A stretch of DNA of 64,000 bases from Molanna angustata (GCA_963576475.1 OY754978.1:12819799-12883798), one strand, 5' to 3'; counted from the stretch's first letter, positions 1 through 9,794 are shown. Translations and numbers: made by a program. The notes: generated by a model not told the origin, from the sequence alone.

Positions 1-917
1 AGTTTACTTTTAATTGAGTAATATTATCATGTTCGTCTTTTAAGATGTCAATTTTTATTTTAATGATATATAGCTAACACGTTACAGTGTTTGAATATAC
101 CCTTTTCATTATTCTGATACGTACTATTTTTTTATTTTTTATTATGATTTTTAAAAGTTTTAATTGTAGGTTATAGATAATTGCGAAAAATGTTTTGTAT
201 TTCCTGCCATAGCTACTCCCCACTATATCCCCTTTGGTTAGTGGGGAGTAAAAATGTTCCGGATAGTGTGTTAGTAAGACTGAGATGAGGCTTAAGAGAG
301 TGTGGTATAGCATCTGAAACTGGAGACAAAGTTGCAGGCAAATTTGCGTATGACTCAAAAAATTAGCAGCAGATTCTATCAAAAAACTGGCAGCAGATTC
401 TATCAAAAAACTGGCAGCAGATTCTATCCGAAGTCAGGATCCATCGTGTATTTTACAGTTGAAGATAATGGCGATGACTGCGAGGGAGTAATCTAAATTA
501 TTCAAAATTTGTATCACTTCATTACGTTTTCCGTGTCATGAATAAATGAATTAACTTGATACACGTATAATTAATTTTTCCGTCGCTCTCACGGCTTTGA
601 AGGTAAAATTTTGTTTTGAATTTCATAAACATGTCGCACGGACCGACATAACATATATAACTAAATTACTTTTATGTATAAACCAGAAAAAAAACATGTA
701 AATCAGTAATGTATATTTATTCTGAAATATGGAAAGAACTGAGAGATTTTTTTTGAAGAATGACCGCTTAATTTATTTCAAAGGAGAGCGTAATTTCATT
801 TTGTTTGTTTAATAGACATTGAAAATATTGTTACAAAGATTAAATAAAATACAGAATATGGATGTTTTCAAGGTTTCAAAAATATATGCCCGTTGAATGA
901 ATACAATTGATTATAAT
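1..917. other. Unassigned AT-rich DNA with one short tandem array
   Basis: No coding region, RNA gene or recognisable element end is visible here except a three-copy 26-bp tandem repeat (listed separately). A 110-codon open frame on the minus strand (74-406) is partly made of that repeat and shows no family signature, so I do not call it a gene. A short (AAT)n run at about 915-930 is the reverse complement of the adjoining SINE tail. Confidence 0.5.
357..428. repeat. 26-bp tandem repeat, about 3 copies
   Basis: The unit, containing GGCAGCAGATTCTATC followed by A-rich sequence, is repeated three times head to tail; the first unit carries TAGCAG instead of TGGCAG. The second and third units are identical over most of their length. 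No element boundary is visible next to it. Confidence 0.85.
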
Positions 918-1131
918 AATAATAATAATAATGAACACTTCCTTGTACCCTGCGCAAGTGGCGAGTTTATTGCCGTATGGCAATTTCTTACAATTAACCA
1001 GTGTTTCCAGCCCAGAGAAGCAATATTTGAGTGAGAAATAAATTTAAATAAATTTCTCCTCTGCTGGGAATCGAACCCAGGACGCCCGCATAGAAACCGA
1101 ACGGCTTTACAACTATGCCACGGCGGTCGGC
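918..1131 (-). mobile_element. tRNA-derived SINE, family A, near full length
   Basis: On the minus strand this starts with a tRNA-like head (GACCGCCGTGGCATAG) with a box-B-like GGTTCGATTCCC, then a tRNA-unrelated body, and ends in the family's GTGCAAGGAAGTGTT-type 3' end with an (ATT)n tail. Copies of the same family lie at 7423-7621 and 9553-9765. The pairing of head and body defines it as a SINE and not a tRNA gene; the clover-leaf is degenerate. The head is transcribed by RNA polymerase III in active relatives; nothing here shows activity. Confidence 0.85.
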
Positions 1132-1366
1132 ATTATACAAGATTTTTTGTTCATTTTATTACTATTTGACATTATTTACAACTCCTTTTTGGCGAGAGGT
1201 AACGCCATAGGATAATGCTTCCACTCTCTTCTATTATTATCGTTTGTGGGTGTTCCAAAGAATTTTATTTATTTATTTAATAATAATAAGTATAAAGTAT
1301 CTGGATGGGTGAATTATTCCCAATTGAAAGGATGGTGATGCGTTTGTTGCATTTTATTTTGTTTAT

Positions 1367-1765
1367 AGCCTGTGCTAAGGTGAGCTACATAGTTTAATGT
1401 TATTGTCTATTATGTTGTCACTAGCCCCCTCACTAGGCACAGCCTGTGCTAAGGTGAGCTAGTTTAATGTTATTGTCTATTATTTTGTCACAAGCCCCCT
1501 CGCTAGGCGCAGCCTGTGCTAAGGTGAGCTAGTTTAATGTTATTGTCTATTATGTTGTCACAAGCCCCCTCACTAGGCGCAGCCTGTGCTAAGGTGAGCT
1601 AGCTTAATGCTATTGTCTATTATGTTGTCACTAGCCCCCTCAATAGGCACAGCATGTGCTAAGGTAAGCTAGTTTAATGTTATTGTCTATTATGTTGTCA
1701 CAAGCCCCCTCACTAGGCACAGTCTGTGCTAAGGTGAGCTAGTTTAATGCTATTGTGTATTGTAA
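1367..1765. repeat. 70-bp tandem repeat, about 6 copies
   Basis: Units start at about 1367, 1441, 1511, 1581, 1651 and 1721, giving a period of 70 bp (the first is 74). Each contains GCCTGTGCTAAGGTGAGCTA and TATTGTCTATTATGTTGTCA, then a C-rich CCCCCTCACTAGGC. Differences are point changes, for example GCATGT for GCCTGT in the fifth unit. A single reverse-complement unit follows the related RT fragment at 31.1 kb, so this is an expanded 3' UTR module. Confidence 0.92.
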
Positions 1766-2040
1766 TGTTTTATGTATTCATTCATTTACATATAATATAC
1801 ATTCATACGCATTCATACACATGCTTCTTATTTTATTCGTTACTTTTTCTATACTATTAATCGTTTTAAGTACCTACATTTTGAATTTTATTTTATTTTT
1901 AATTATTTCATAAACCCATATTTTTGTTAGTTTTTTTAAATTCTTTTACATTTCTAATGTTTTTAATATTTGATGGTAGATGATTGAAAAATTTTGTTGA
2001 AAAATATAGTACGCTACTTTGTCCAAAAGTATATGTATAA
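1367..2040 (-). mobile_element. 5'-truncated non-LTR retrotransposon with 3' UTR tandem array
   Basis: On the minus strand, 2035-1915 encodes a relic of the RT C-terminal region (readable as FGQSSVLYFSTKFFNHLP, then SNIKNIRNVKEFKK). It is homologous to the plus-strand fragment at 30905-31094 (FGQRSARYFSTKLFNSLP). The homology continues into the 3' UTR, where this copy has about six 70-bp units while the 31-kb copy has a single unit at about 31248-31320. The peptide resembles the C-terminal tail of jockey/CR1-group RTs, which lies beyond the catalytic domain, so no active site is present. The 3' end of this copy near 1367 is not sharply defined. Confidence 0.7.
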
Positions 2041-2340
2041 ACATAATCGTTATGTTACATTTTCCATATTATAATCTGTGTAGGGATTTACATTTCGTAC
2101 ACATATCCCCATAGGTGAATTAATCGACCGTACCAACAATGCTGTGGCATCGTAGGCTTGCAGCGATTTACCTGAATGATCAAGTGTCTAAATTTTAGAC
2201 ATTAAAACTTTTGTCTATTAACAGAGGATCCGCGTTAGACCTCGTTAATGAGATAATTATTTCATCTATATACATACTGTGGAATATTACGGGGATAATA
2301 GCTGGAACCAAATAGGTATACAACATGAATAACACAGTAA
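2041..2340. other. Unassigned spacer
   Basis: Nothing identifiable was seen in this stretch: no long frame, no tandem array and no element end. Confidence 0.4.
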
Positions 2341-2745
2341 GCTTAAAGTTTATTCAATTGTCCTGAAAATCATTCATATTATGTTTCGATACTACGACCA
2401 ACGACTGTATATGTTGAATTTTTCTTTCTGTATGTAATTTCGATACTCCTCTCTCGAACACGAGTTTTTAACTCTATCGAGAGAGTATCAATACTGTAAT
2501 TTATGTTATATATTGTCACTTAGTCAAAATAATAGTGTGTAATACTTTTATAAATATTATGTCACTTATGATAGTATTGTAAGCTTGTAATTGATGTATG
2601 GAGTGGGTATTAAGGCAAGTTATTGTATATTATGTATTTATTTTTTGCTTCATACATTGTTAGCTTCAATTTGAATAAAAAAAAATAAAATAAAAAAATA
2701 AAAAAAAAAAAAATAAAATAAAAAAATTAAAAAAAAAAAACTTTT
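2340..2745 (+). mobile_element. Probable non-LTR retrotransposon 3' UTR with A-rich tail
   Basis: The stretch is non-coding, has GAATAAA at about 2675, and runs into about 65 bp of A-rich sequence with interspersed T (2677-2740), as expected for the 3' end of a target-primed retroelement. It also holds a 13-bp inverted pair (GATACTC...GAGTATC) around 2440-2490 that could fold as a hairpin. No coding remnant lies directly upstream, so the clade is unknown. Confidence 0.45.
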
Positions 2746-2830
2746 GACAAGGGACATATAATATTAAGGATTATTACAATTTTAATTTAAACTCTCATTT
2801 AGTAAAAATAATGATATGATTAGTAAAATA

Positions 2831-2940
2831 TAGATGGATGGTGGTCGCGAGTTCGAATCATGCCAAAACCGATTTTTTGTTCACCAATAACACAAACTTT
2901 GTGAATGTATGTGGATGTATATGTACCTACTTGTTACATG
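2831..2940 (+). mobile_element. SINE fragment, family C-like (tRNA-head remnant)
   Basis: GGTCGCGAGTTCGAATC is the box-B part of the same tRNA-related head seen at 55930 and, inverted, at 20856-21056. It is followed by a diverged body with a GTATGTGGATGTATATG stretch. Box A and the 5' half of the head are missing or unrecognisable. Confidence 0.55.
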
Positions 2941-2944
2941 GACA

Positions 2945-3270
2945 TATTATTAATTATTTATTTACTTTTTGTACATAATATAAACAAATATAGTGCACAC
3001 TGGCGGGATTATCGCCACTAGGCAATTTCTTCCAACCAACCAGATTATCGAGTGACAGAATTATATAATATGTACATCACTAAAAATGAAAGCTAAAAAA
3101 GAACAAAAAAATATACATCATAGCAAAAAAAGAAGGATTGGGAAAGAACAAGAATAGGAAATCGAGATCAGGTGTTTATGGATAAATATTCCTTCTTTAG
3201 TAAATATTACGTAGCAAAGGAAAGAAAGGAGGGATCAGGTATTTTCGGAGAAATATCACTGATTTAGTCT
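2945..3270 (-). mobile_element. Non-LTR retrotransposon 3' UTR, minus strand
   Basis: It begins (on plus) with the TATTTATTTA that is the reverse complement of a TAAATAAATA tail. It continues with GCGGGATTATCGCCACTAGG and CAATTTCTTCCAACCAACCAG, which are shared with 38605-38790 and more distantly with 32815-33060. The last part (CATCATAGCAAAAAAAG, GGATTGGG) is again found at 39090-39160. It probably belongs to the RT remnant at 3550-3746, from which it is separated by an RTE-like fragment. Confidence 0.6.
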
Positions 3271-3309
3271 TTTCTTGAAAATGGAAAGCGAGTTTGGCGA
3301 AGTAATATC

Positions 3310-3545
3310 TGAGAGCCATATTCTGAGAGGTGAAAAGTATGTCATCCTTCACCTCGTCATGGAGGGGAAGATTGAGGGTCGTAGAGGAGTCGGAAGAAGG
3401 CAGCTATCCTAGTTGCAAAACATTCGCGAATGGACCGGTATAAGAACTGTGGAGGAGCTGTTTCGCACTGTATAGGACAGGGAGGCTTTCTCTATGGTGG
3501 TCGTGAACGTCGGGGAGACCTGATATGACACAAGAAGAAGAAGAA
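3310..3545 (+). pseudogene. RTE-like retrotransposon C-terminal relic
   Basis: The plus frame reads HILRGEKYVILHLVMEGKIE, GRRGVGRRQLS, a stop, LQNIREWTGIRTVEELFRTV, a stop, then DREAFSMVVVNVGE. This matches the terminal domain that follows the RT in RTE-type endonuclease/RT proteins of insects: the basic GRRGxGR segment, then WTG, then a DRExF helix. A better-preserved relative lies at 16715-16942. At least three in-frame stops break it. It ends in a (GAA)n run at about 3533-3547, a typical short-repeat 3' tail. Endonuclease and RT domains are absent, so only the extreme 3' end was inserted or retained. Confidence 0.8.
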
Positions 3546-3549
3546 GATA

Positions 3550-3746
3550 ACATAAAATAGTGATGGCTGTGTTCGTCGCGTACGAGTTATCGGAACGTTA
3601 AATGAAATGAGTATCGTTAAATCAAAGACGTCCAACCAGCCTTTTAAGATCTTATAATCAAAAATGAAATCACTGAGTGTCCTTCTACTATTTATTAAGG
3701 ATGTCAGGATTTTAGACTTCCAAAAACGAGATTGACAAGTACACAA
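3550..3746 (-). pseudogene. Jockey/CR1-group RT C-terminal relic
   Basis: The minus frame gives SLINSRRTLSDFIFDYKILK, GWLDVFDLTILISFNVP and RTRRTQPSLFYV. This is the post-RT region common to jockey/CR1-group elements: RR-T--D--F-FKI-NG, then an SF-VP segment, then a TR--L-Y segment. A sister fragment occurs at 32311-32562. It lacks the catalytic part of the RT and stops where the RTE-like fragment abuts at about 3548, suggesting the RTE copy inserted into this element. Confidence 0.65.
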
Positions 3747-3756
3747 AATAGCTTAT

Positions 3757-4035
3757 ACCATAAAGGTCTCAAAATATATAATAGTTTACCACCAAACATA
3801 AAAAAACCACAAGTATTTTTCACCTTTCAAGTTCACAAGTCAAGTCACCTAGGTGCTGAATACATAGTTAAAAAGTATTAATGTTCTTCCTAGTATACAT
3901 GTTTTTATAATTGATTTTAATACTTTGTACCATACTTATTGTTTAAAAAAAATATATATACTTTTTGTTTATACTAGATGTATTAGTATTCATATGTTTT
4001 TACGTCGAAATAAAATTTACTATTATTATTATTAT
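3757..4035 (+). pseudogene. RT C-terminal scrap with 3' UTR and (ATT)n tail
   Basis: The frame reads YHKGLKIYNSLPPNIKKPQV and then continues to a stop after IVKKY at about 3880. The YN-LP--IK pattern is the last conserved block of jockey/CR1-group RT proteins. Downstream is a non-coding stretch with AATAAAA near 4010 and an (ATT)n tail at about 4020-4035. It sits back to back with the minus-strand RT relic at 3550-3746, so these are two different insertions and not one gene. Confidence 0.6.
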
Positions 4036-4163
4036 TTATTTTATTTATTTATTTATCACACCATTTAAATAATCGTCATTAAAAATAGATAACTGCTGCC
4101 CATCTAGGTATACCTGTTCTAGAGATAGCAGTGTACATATTATTATATTTCACAGGAGACATA

Positions 4164-4778
4164 CAGGGTGTATCATGAGGAGTGGATCAACCGAAGCATG
4201 GAGGTAGAGGACCTCAATACCGATCGATTTAACCCCCATGTATGTTCAGCGATATTGGGTGGTTCAAAAGTTATGAACACTTTTGTAAAATTTGAATAAA
4301 AATCGGATTTCATACTAAACTACATCACTGTAACTAAAATATTAGGTTTGCGATCATGATTTTTTTTTCTGGGAATAGCTCAATAGTGATGCTTATGGAA
4401 AATAACACCGTTATGAGTCAGTACCTAATAACTTTAAAAAAAAAAAATAATCTTAAAAAATTTTGCAAGCCTCAATATTCCACTAAGGCTCTTGGAACAA
4501 TAATATCAAGTTATAAGGCACTGACTCACAACGGTATTATTTTCCATAAGCATCACTATTGAACTATTCCCTGAAAAAAAAATCATGATCGCAAACCTAA
4601 TAGTTTAGGTACAGTGATGTAGTTTAGTATGAAATCCGATTTATATTCAAATTTTACAAAAGTGTACATAACTTTTGAACCACCCAATATCGCTGAACAT
4701 ACATGGATGTTAAATCGATAGGTATTGAGGTCCTCTATCTCCATGCTTCGGTTAATCCACTCCTCATGATACACCCTG
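4164..4778. mobile_element. TA-flanked foldback element with arms of about 250 bp
   Basis: The left arm starting CAGGGTGTATCATGAGG and the right arm ending CCTCATGATACACCCTG are inverted copies for about 250 bp each, around a short A-rich middle (4435-4465). TA lies on both sides (4162-4163 and 4779-4780), as in Tc1/mariner-type target duplication. There is no transposase, so this is a non-autonomous element. Arms differ by scattered substitutions, so it is not a fresh copy. The CAGGGTGT end recurs on the element at 11181-12097. Open frames inside (4356-4562 and 4583-4774) are palindrome by-products. Confidence 0.88.
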
Positions 4779-6115
4779 TATAGGTTGTACCTATTTGCAT
4801 TTTTTTTTAAAGTATCTAAACAATATAAACTTAACTATTGTACACAGATTAAAAAATGGAATTGAAGTCATCATGATATGCATATACAAACATATTGTAT
4901 ATGTAGGTATCTTTTAATTTTTATTTGTTATTTACACAAATAACCTAAAATAGTATCTCTTGGGAATACTGAACTGACAGAGCATAGGTGTGATCCGTCA
5001 GTCATATCTTTATTCAGTCGAGTCTCTGATCAAATCAAGACAGCACAAAATTTATAAATCAATTAGGATTTTTTTTTGCGAAAAAGGAAAGAAAAGAAGA
5101 AAAAAAAATAACAATTATATAAATTATGACCTTTTACACTACGATGTCGAATATTTGATAAGTTCTCCCGTAGTTCATGATGTATTCGGAAAATTTTCTT
5201 TTAAATGATTTCAGCGATTTACGTACTGTAAAAAGAAGAATATTTTACATTTAATAATTATTTGAAGTGCATCTGGTTTCAAACTCGAAGTCCCGGCCAT
5301 GTAAAATAAGTATTGCTAATGGTCTCAAAACTTCTGGTTAGGATGGTACATATTTTCTCAAATATAAGGTGTGAGAGAAAGATGAAAAAAATTACTGTTT
5401 TATGGGGAAAAAATGCAGAAGGTACTTCTAATATAATATGGCTGCAATAAAGAAACGAGACGTATTCGGATAATTTGATATTAATGGAGGCGTTTAAAGG
5501 TCATTTGTCTAAGTCAAGAGAAGGTTTTATGTATACCTGTTGGAATAATTTAGTTCAGTGTTATCGCTTAGAAGGGGATTAGACCATCGTCCTGCAGAAG
5601 GAACCTGGGGAAAAAATGTGGCAAATTGTGGTGAACTGTCCCTAATTGCGGTAGTTCCGGACGGTTCGGAATGAACGGAAGCGGGAACGGGGGGCAGACT
5701 TCCGGAAAGAGGACAGACTTCCGGAACGAGGACGACTGCAAATAATCGTTATTTTATATGTAGGTAATGCCGAATCCAGTGCGAGTGCTAGGGAATTTTT
5801 TAATGATACACATAAAAACACACGGGGAATTATTTCCCGCAAAAGATTTAAAACGAAAAAAAAACAGCCAAGTATAAAAAAACACCTACCTACCAAAAAT
5901 AAAACGGAACGGTTTCACGCAATTTCTGTGTTTAATAAATCTTATTTGACAATAGAGCTTAAATTCTACCATTGTAAAAATTAGCCTTTTTAGAAGTTCC
6001 AATTTACTCTTGACAAAATATGTACTTAACTGTTAATAATTCGACTCTTAGTGCGAATCCGGAAAGCACTTAATTACCATCAATGAATTATTATTATACC
6101 ATTGATAACAATTGA
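4779..6115. other. Unassigned region
   Basis: About 1.3 kb without a recognisable feature. It contains a short GC-rich patch (5650-5745) with a 21-bp motif, GGACAGACTTCCGGAA, repeated twice in tandem. Frames at 4990-5208 and 5642-5896 show no family signature and were not called. Confidence 0.4.
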
Positions 6116-6347
6116 CGGCCTTCGTGCCTCAGTTGGTTAGGTATCTGACTGCTGAGCCAAAGGTACCGGGTTCGATTCCTGGTGGAGACAGAGTTTTTAA
6201 ATTTTGTTTTCAGTCTGGATCTGTGAGACGATTAACATCGTAAGTCTCTAGAATATGGCAACTTGTTATTGGCTGGATGTTAAATTAATATTTGATATAA
6301 CTAGTACCTACCTGTTAGTTGCCCGAGAAGAAATATTAATTATTGTT
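6116..6347 (+). mobile_element. tRNA-derived SINE, family B
   Basis: The head GGCCTTCGTGCCTCAGTTGG with GGTTCGATTCCTGG is tRNA-like with A and B boxes. It is followed by the family body CAGTCTGGATCTGTGAGACG and AACTTGTTATTGG. Sister copies are at 9918-10130 and 51494-51690. The 3' end runs into TATTAATTATTGTTTTAAAT, which then forms a perfect short palindrome at 6327-6376. A-box change (GTGCC for GTAGC) shows decay relative to the 9.9-kb copy. Confidence 0.85.
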
Positions 6348-6394
6348 TTAAATTAAAACAATAATTAATATTTCTCCCTAAGATAAATATTAAT

Positions 6395-6600
6395 TATTGT
6401 TTTGAATTAATTTGGATGAGACGAGACAGGTGTGTACAATACACATGCGTGTATTATACACACATGTTATACAATACACATGGAATACACATGCGTGTAT
6501 TCCTACACACTTGGAATGCACACCCGCACGACTGTCGCTAGTTACCGAATGGATGTACCGTGATGGTATGGATGAATGAATCAACATTATCAATTTAATA
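6395..6600 (+). mobile_element. RTE-like 3' end, diverged
   Basis: The order GATGAGACGAGACAGGTGTGT, GAATGCACACCCGCACGACT, then CCGTGATGGTATGGATGAAT matches the non-coding 3' end at 33610-33795 and, inverted, at 20210-20380. The final GTGATGGTATG followed by a GAATGAAT-like tail is shared with the RTE-like elements at 17.1-17.4 kb. The middle is interrupted by repeats of TACACATGCGTGTAT. Confidence 0.6.
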
Positions 6601-6671
6601 TCATTTAATGATTCGGCGGATATTTTGTGGTAGTTAATATAAACCATTTTTGAAATATAAATTAGCTATAA

Positions 6672-6795
6672 ACCACTTGTTTTTTGAGTCACTTCGCGAC
6701 ATGTTTCGGAAGCGCTGTCCTTCCATCGACACGCCGGTCGATGGAAGGACAGCGCTTCCGAAACATGTCGCGAAGTGACTCAAAAAACAAGTGGT
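6672..6795. repeat. Perfect inverted repeat, 59-bp arms, 6-bp loop
   Basis: Left arm 6672-6730 (ACCACTTGTTTTTTGAGTCA...) and right arm 6737-6795 are exact reverse complements around ACGCCG. The DNA or its RNA would form a very stable hairpin. It may be a short MITE or the surviving ends of a larger foldback element. No target duplication is obvious. Confidence 0.95.
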
Positions 6796-6917
6796 CTTTT
6801 TGATGAGGCACTGCTAAGAAAAATTTGTAAAAATATTATTACCTGTGAATTATCTCTTCATTTGTTTTTTGTAAAATTATTATGTTAAATAAATAAATAA
6901 AATAAAATAAATAAATA

Positions 6918-7105
6918 ACTCAATGTATGTAAGTGACAGTCACTCAAGATAACATTTAGCGATTAAAAGAAAGATAAAAGAAAACTCAATGTATGTGACA
7001 GTCACTCATGATAGCATTAAGCGATCGAAAAGAAAGATAAAAGATTACTCAATGCATGTAATTTACAGCCACTCAAGATAACACAGTCACGTTAACTGTC
7101 AATTC
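6918..7105. repeat. About 65-bp tandem repeat, 3 copies
   Basis: Units start with ACTCAATG at 6918, 6984 and 7047. Each contains GACAGTCACTCAAGATA (third copy ACAGCCACTCAAGATA), then AAGAAAGATAAAAGA. The third is shortened and diverged. Confidence 0.85.
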
Positions 7106-7163
7106 CATGCATGATTTTTTTTTCTTTTTCTTTGACGCGTTTACTAGACCCCACTGGTCTAAA

Positions 7164-7325
7164 AGATTTGCCTGGATAGGACATGCCATCAGATCTGAAG
7201 AACAAAGGGCAAAAGACCTCTGGGAAGACAAAGGCAGAGATTGATGGACATTGTTGTTGATGACATGGAGTGGGCTACTGCTGACTAAAAGGCCTGGAAA
7301 TCCATTCAGGGGCTAAAAGCTTAGT
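7164..7325 (+). pseudogene. RTE-like C-terminal relic
   Basis: The plus frame reads KRFAWIGHAIRSEEQRAKDL then WEDKGRD and a stop. A one-frame shift gives MDIVVDDMEWATAD, a stop, and KAWKSIQGLKA. The W-GH--R block followed by a basic hinge, a D-V-DD segment and a terminal W helix is the layout of RTE-like protein ends. One stop and one frameshift break it. It belongs to a different subfamily from its neighbours at 8054 and 8285. Confidence 0.65.
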
Positions 7326-7422
7326 AGAGTTGTACATACATAGGCAGTAGGTATGTTAAGTAGGTTATTTAACCAAAAACTTTTTTTTTGCGAAATCGCT
7401 ACGATTTTCTATCAAGAATTCC

Positions 7423-7621
7423 AACCGCCATAGCATAGCTGGTAAGCCGTTTGGCTTCTGTGCGAGTGTTCCGAGATCGATTCCCAGCAGAGGAAAATTT
7501 ATTTCTTACTCAAATATTGCTTCTATGGGCTGGATACGCCGGTTAGTTTGAAGAAATTGCCTCATGGTAATAAACTCGCCACTTGCGCAGGGTACAAGGA
7601 AGTGCTTATTATTATTATTAT
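7423..7621 (+). mobile_element. SINE family A
   Basis: The head CCGCCATAGCATAGCTGGTA with GATCGATTCCCAGCAG matches the family-A tRNA-like head. The body GAAGAAATTGCCTCATGG and 3' end GCGCAGGGTACAAGGAAGTG precede an (ATT)n tail. Box B has changed from GGTTCGA to GATCGA, so it is probably inactive. Confidence 0.85.
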
Positions 7622-8053
7622 ATGAAATGTCCGTCGGGAAGTTCATTTGAAATATACAAGATGAGTTTGTTAAATGATAATTAAATTATTTAATATGCGT
7701 GTTGACTATATATAGAGATATTGATTAAAATAATCAAATTTTAAGTTCGACGGAATTATTTTATCTATTTAATAATCTCTAAGTTAATTTCGCTCACTTT
7801 GACGTTAAAGAAAATTACAAAGATGTTGATTTGATCAAAACCAAAGATAGGTTTGAATGTAAATTTCTTTATAACGTTATTAATTTTGAAAATCTGTCGC
7901 TTTCGACATCAAAACACGAATTTCTTTGTCTTATTATGATGACAAGGGATGAGATTGTAATTTTCATAATCTTTTTGACTAATTTAAAACTACGCCTAGT
8001 GTTAGGGATTTTTTGAAATAACTGTTACAATCCGGTACCCAGGCCTGCTTTTT
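7622..8053. other. Unassigned spacer
   Basis: AT-rich sequence with a 61-codon open frame (7831-8016) that shows no family signature. Nothing else is visible. Confidence 0.4.
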
Positions 8054-8224
8054 ACCATCGTCGAAGGAATGATTGATGGGGGCAACTGTAGAGGTCGCCC
8101 CAGAAACAACTATATAGACCGGATAATCGGTGACGTGCGCTGTAGCAGTTACAAAGATATGAAGAGACTGGCGGACGATAGATACAAGTGGAGGGATCGA
8201 GTGTTTGGTGCAGACCAATCCTAG
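8054..8224 (+). pseudogene. RTE-like C-terminal relic (SYKDMKRLADDR subfamily)
   Basis: An intact short frame reads TIVEGMIDGGNCRGRPRNNY, IDRIIGDVRCSSYKDMKRLA, DDRYKWRDRVFGADQS, stop. The GRPR hinge, the IDxI-xDV segment and the final W-D helix are typical of the last 60 residues of insect RTE-like RT proteins. A shorter copy of the same subfamily ends at 18463, and both are followed by GATTGTGACC and a (GAA)n run. No RT domain is present upstream. Confidence 0.78.
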
Positions 8225-8284
8225 GATTGTGACCAAGAAGAAGTTACAATCTAAGGTTACAATATTGGTAAAATTATACTCGGT

Positions 8285-8764
8285 TTTCACCGGCATCTCA
8301 AGTCCCGATTGTTGACACGAAATACTAAGTTGTTATTGTGTAAAACATTGATGCGACCAGTACTTATATATATTGGTGTGAATGATGGGTGCTTAATAGG
8401 AAGGATGAAAAAGCGCTGTTGGTTTTTGAAAAATCTGAAGGTTTTGAGAAAAAAATTTGGGCCTCTTTGTGAGAGTGGAATAAGTAGGATAACGTACAAC
8501 CACGAGCTAGAGAACATTTACAGTGATCCTTATATAGTAAAATACATTAAAATACATCGATTTCAATGGTTAGGGCACGTTTAGCGAATGGAGGAAGGCC
8601 GACCGGAGGGGAGACGTGGTGTGGGGAGACCCAAGCTGTGGTGGATGGACGGCATACAGGAGGATCTAAAGAGGATTGGCGTGGCAAACTGGAGAGTGCA
8701 GATGATGGACCGGTCTAAATGGCGAAAAATTCTGGAGGAGGCCAAGGTTCACAGTGGGCTGTAG
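8285..8764 (+). pseudogene. RTE-like RT thumb and C-terminal relic
   Basis: The frame reads LKSRLLTRNTKLLLCKTLMR PVLIY, corresponding to the region of this family after the RT active site. It continues with VLRKKFGPLCESG, then IHRFQWLGHV, a stop, and RMEEGRPEGRRGVGRPKLWW, MDGIQEDLKRIGVANWRVQ, MDRSKWRKILEEAKVHSGL. One in-frame TAG at 8582 and a degraded stretch after VLIY break it. A second copy of the same subfamily lies on the minus strand at 38818-39065. The 3' end is a short (ATG)n tail from 8772. Confidence 0.85.
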
Positions 8765-8796
8765 CGCCAATGATGATGATGATGAATGTATACATT

Positions 8797-9068
8797 TGTT
8801 GGTAAAATTAAACTCCAGAGGTCGGTGAGAGCCCTCTGGATCTTCTACCCTCCACGCCTCCCATAACGACGAAGTTCTCGAGGTTATATGGGGCCCTTCT
8901 GGCAATGTGCCCAAAATACTGAAGAATTCAAGGCAGATGATGCAATGCTTATTTGAGTGCGTATTCTCCAACAGCATTCGAAATAGACAACAGATAAGAT
9001 CCCCACTTATAATGATGGGGAAAGGATAGGCTGGGGAATGGAGAGGAAGCATCCACCACTGGAAACTC
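8797..9068 (-). pseudogene. RTE-like C-terminal relic, minus strand
   Basis: On the minus strand one frame reads FGHIARRAPYNLENFVVMGG then VEGRRSRGLSPTSG. This is the GH-AR block and basic hinge of RTE-like protein ends. The region upstream (9068-8930) keeps only weak similarity and the frame is lost. It converges on the plus-strand relic ending at 8764, so two unrelated RTE-like insertions meet tail to tail with about 30 bp between them. Confidence 0.6.
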
Positions 9069-9243
9069 ATATTTCAATTTTCAACCCCACGTGTCTCAAT
9101 AAATGAATACTGAATTTTCGAATTTTGAATCAAATATTTTTTTTAAAGTTGAAACTGTTCAGCATAATAAATAATTTAATATTTAATTTGAAATTTCAGT
9201 TTTATTTGAAATAACATGTTAGATTGTCATAATGTACCATACT

Positions 9244-9345
9244 GCGGTTATAGTGAGATTAAAAATTACTGCCGTTATAGTGAGATTAAAAAATACTGCC
9301 GTTATAGTGAGATTAAAAAATACTGCCGTTATAGTGAGATTAAAA
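9244..9345. repeat. 27-bp tandem repeat, about 4 copies
   Basis: CCGTTATAGTGAGATTAAAA is repeated four times with small changes in the length of the A run. No flanking element is recognised. A 77-codon frame on the minus strand is made of this repeat and is not a gene. Confidence 0.9.
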
Positions 9346-9552
9346 AAAAGACAGTGACACAAGAATACCTTTTTATAAATTAGTCCACAGGTTATGTTTA
9401 TTACACGTAGGTACATAATATGTACAAAATTTTGAAAGAAATCGTACTTCACTATACTAGAAGTGTGACCTTTGTTTTTTTAAGGCATGAAAAACACTCT
9501 GATTACCTACGCCTTATTTACATTTTTTTCTTTCCATGTCCCCAATCAATTC

Positions 9553-9765
9553 TGGCCGACCGCCGTGGCACAGTTGGTAAGCCGTTTGGTTTCTGTGCGG
9601 GCGTCCTGGGTTCGATCCCCAGCAGAGGAGATATTATTTAAATTTATTTCTCACGCTAATATTGTTTCTCTGGGTTGGAAACACTGGTTAGTCGGAAGGA
9701 ATTGCCATACGGCAATAAACTCGCCACTTGCGAAGGGTGCGAGGAAGTGTTTATTATTATTATAC
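9553..9765 (+). mobile_element. SINE family A, best-preserved copy
   Basis: The head is GACCGCCGTGGCACAGTTGG with box B GGGTTCGATCCCC. The body carries CTCTGGGTTGGAAACACTGG and GCCATACGGCAATAAACTCG, and the 3' end is GAGGAAGTGTTTATTATTAT. This copy keeps good A and B boxes and serves here as the family reference. It heads a cluster of five SINE pieces that runs to 10345. Confidence 0.9.
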
Positions 9766-9794
9766 ATATGTATAAATCTATGTTCATTTCTCTA

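Noticed and set aside
1367..1765. CRISPR-like array
   Set aside because: The 70-bp units are contiguous with no unique spacers, and the organism is a eukaryote.
8666..9070. A 134-codon minus-strand frame
   Set aside because: It runs through antisense of one RTE-like relic and an off-frame reading of another; the family motifs are in a different minus frame.
9553..9625. A tRNA gene at the SINE A head
   Set aside because: No proper acceptor stem; the same head and body occur as a dispersed family.
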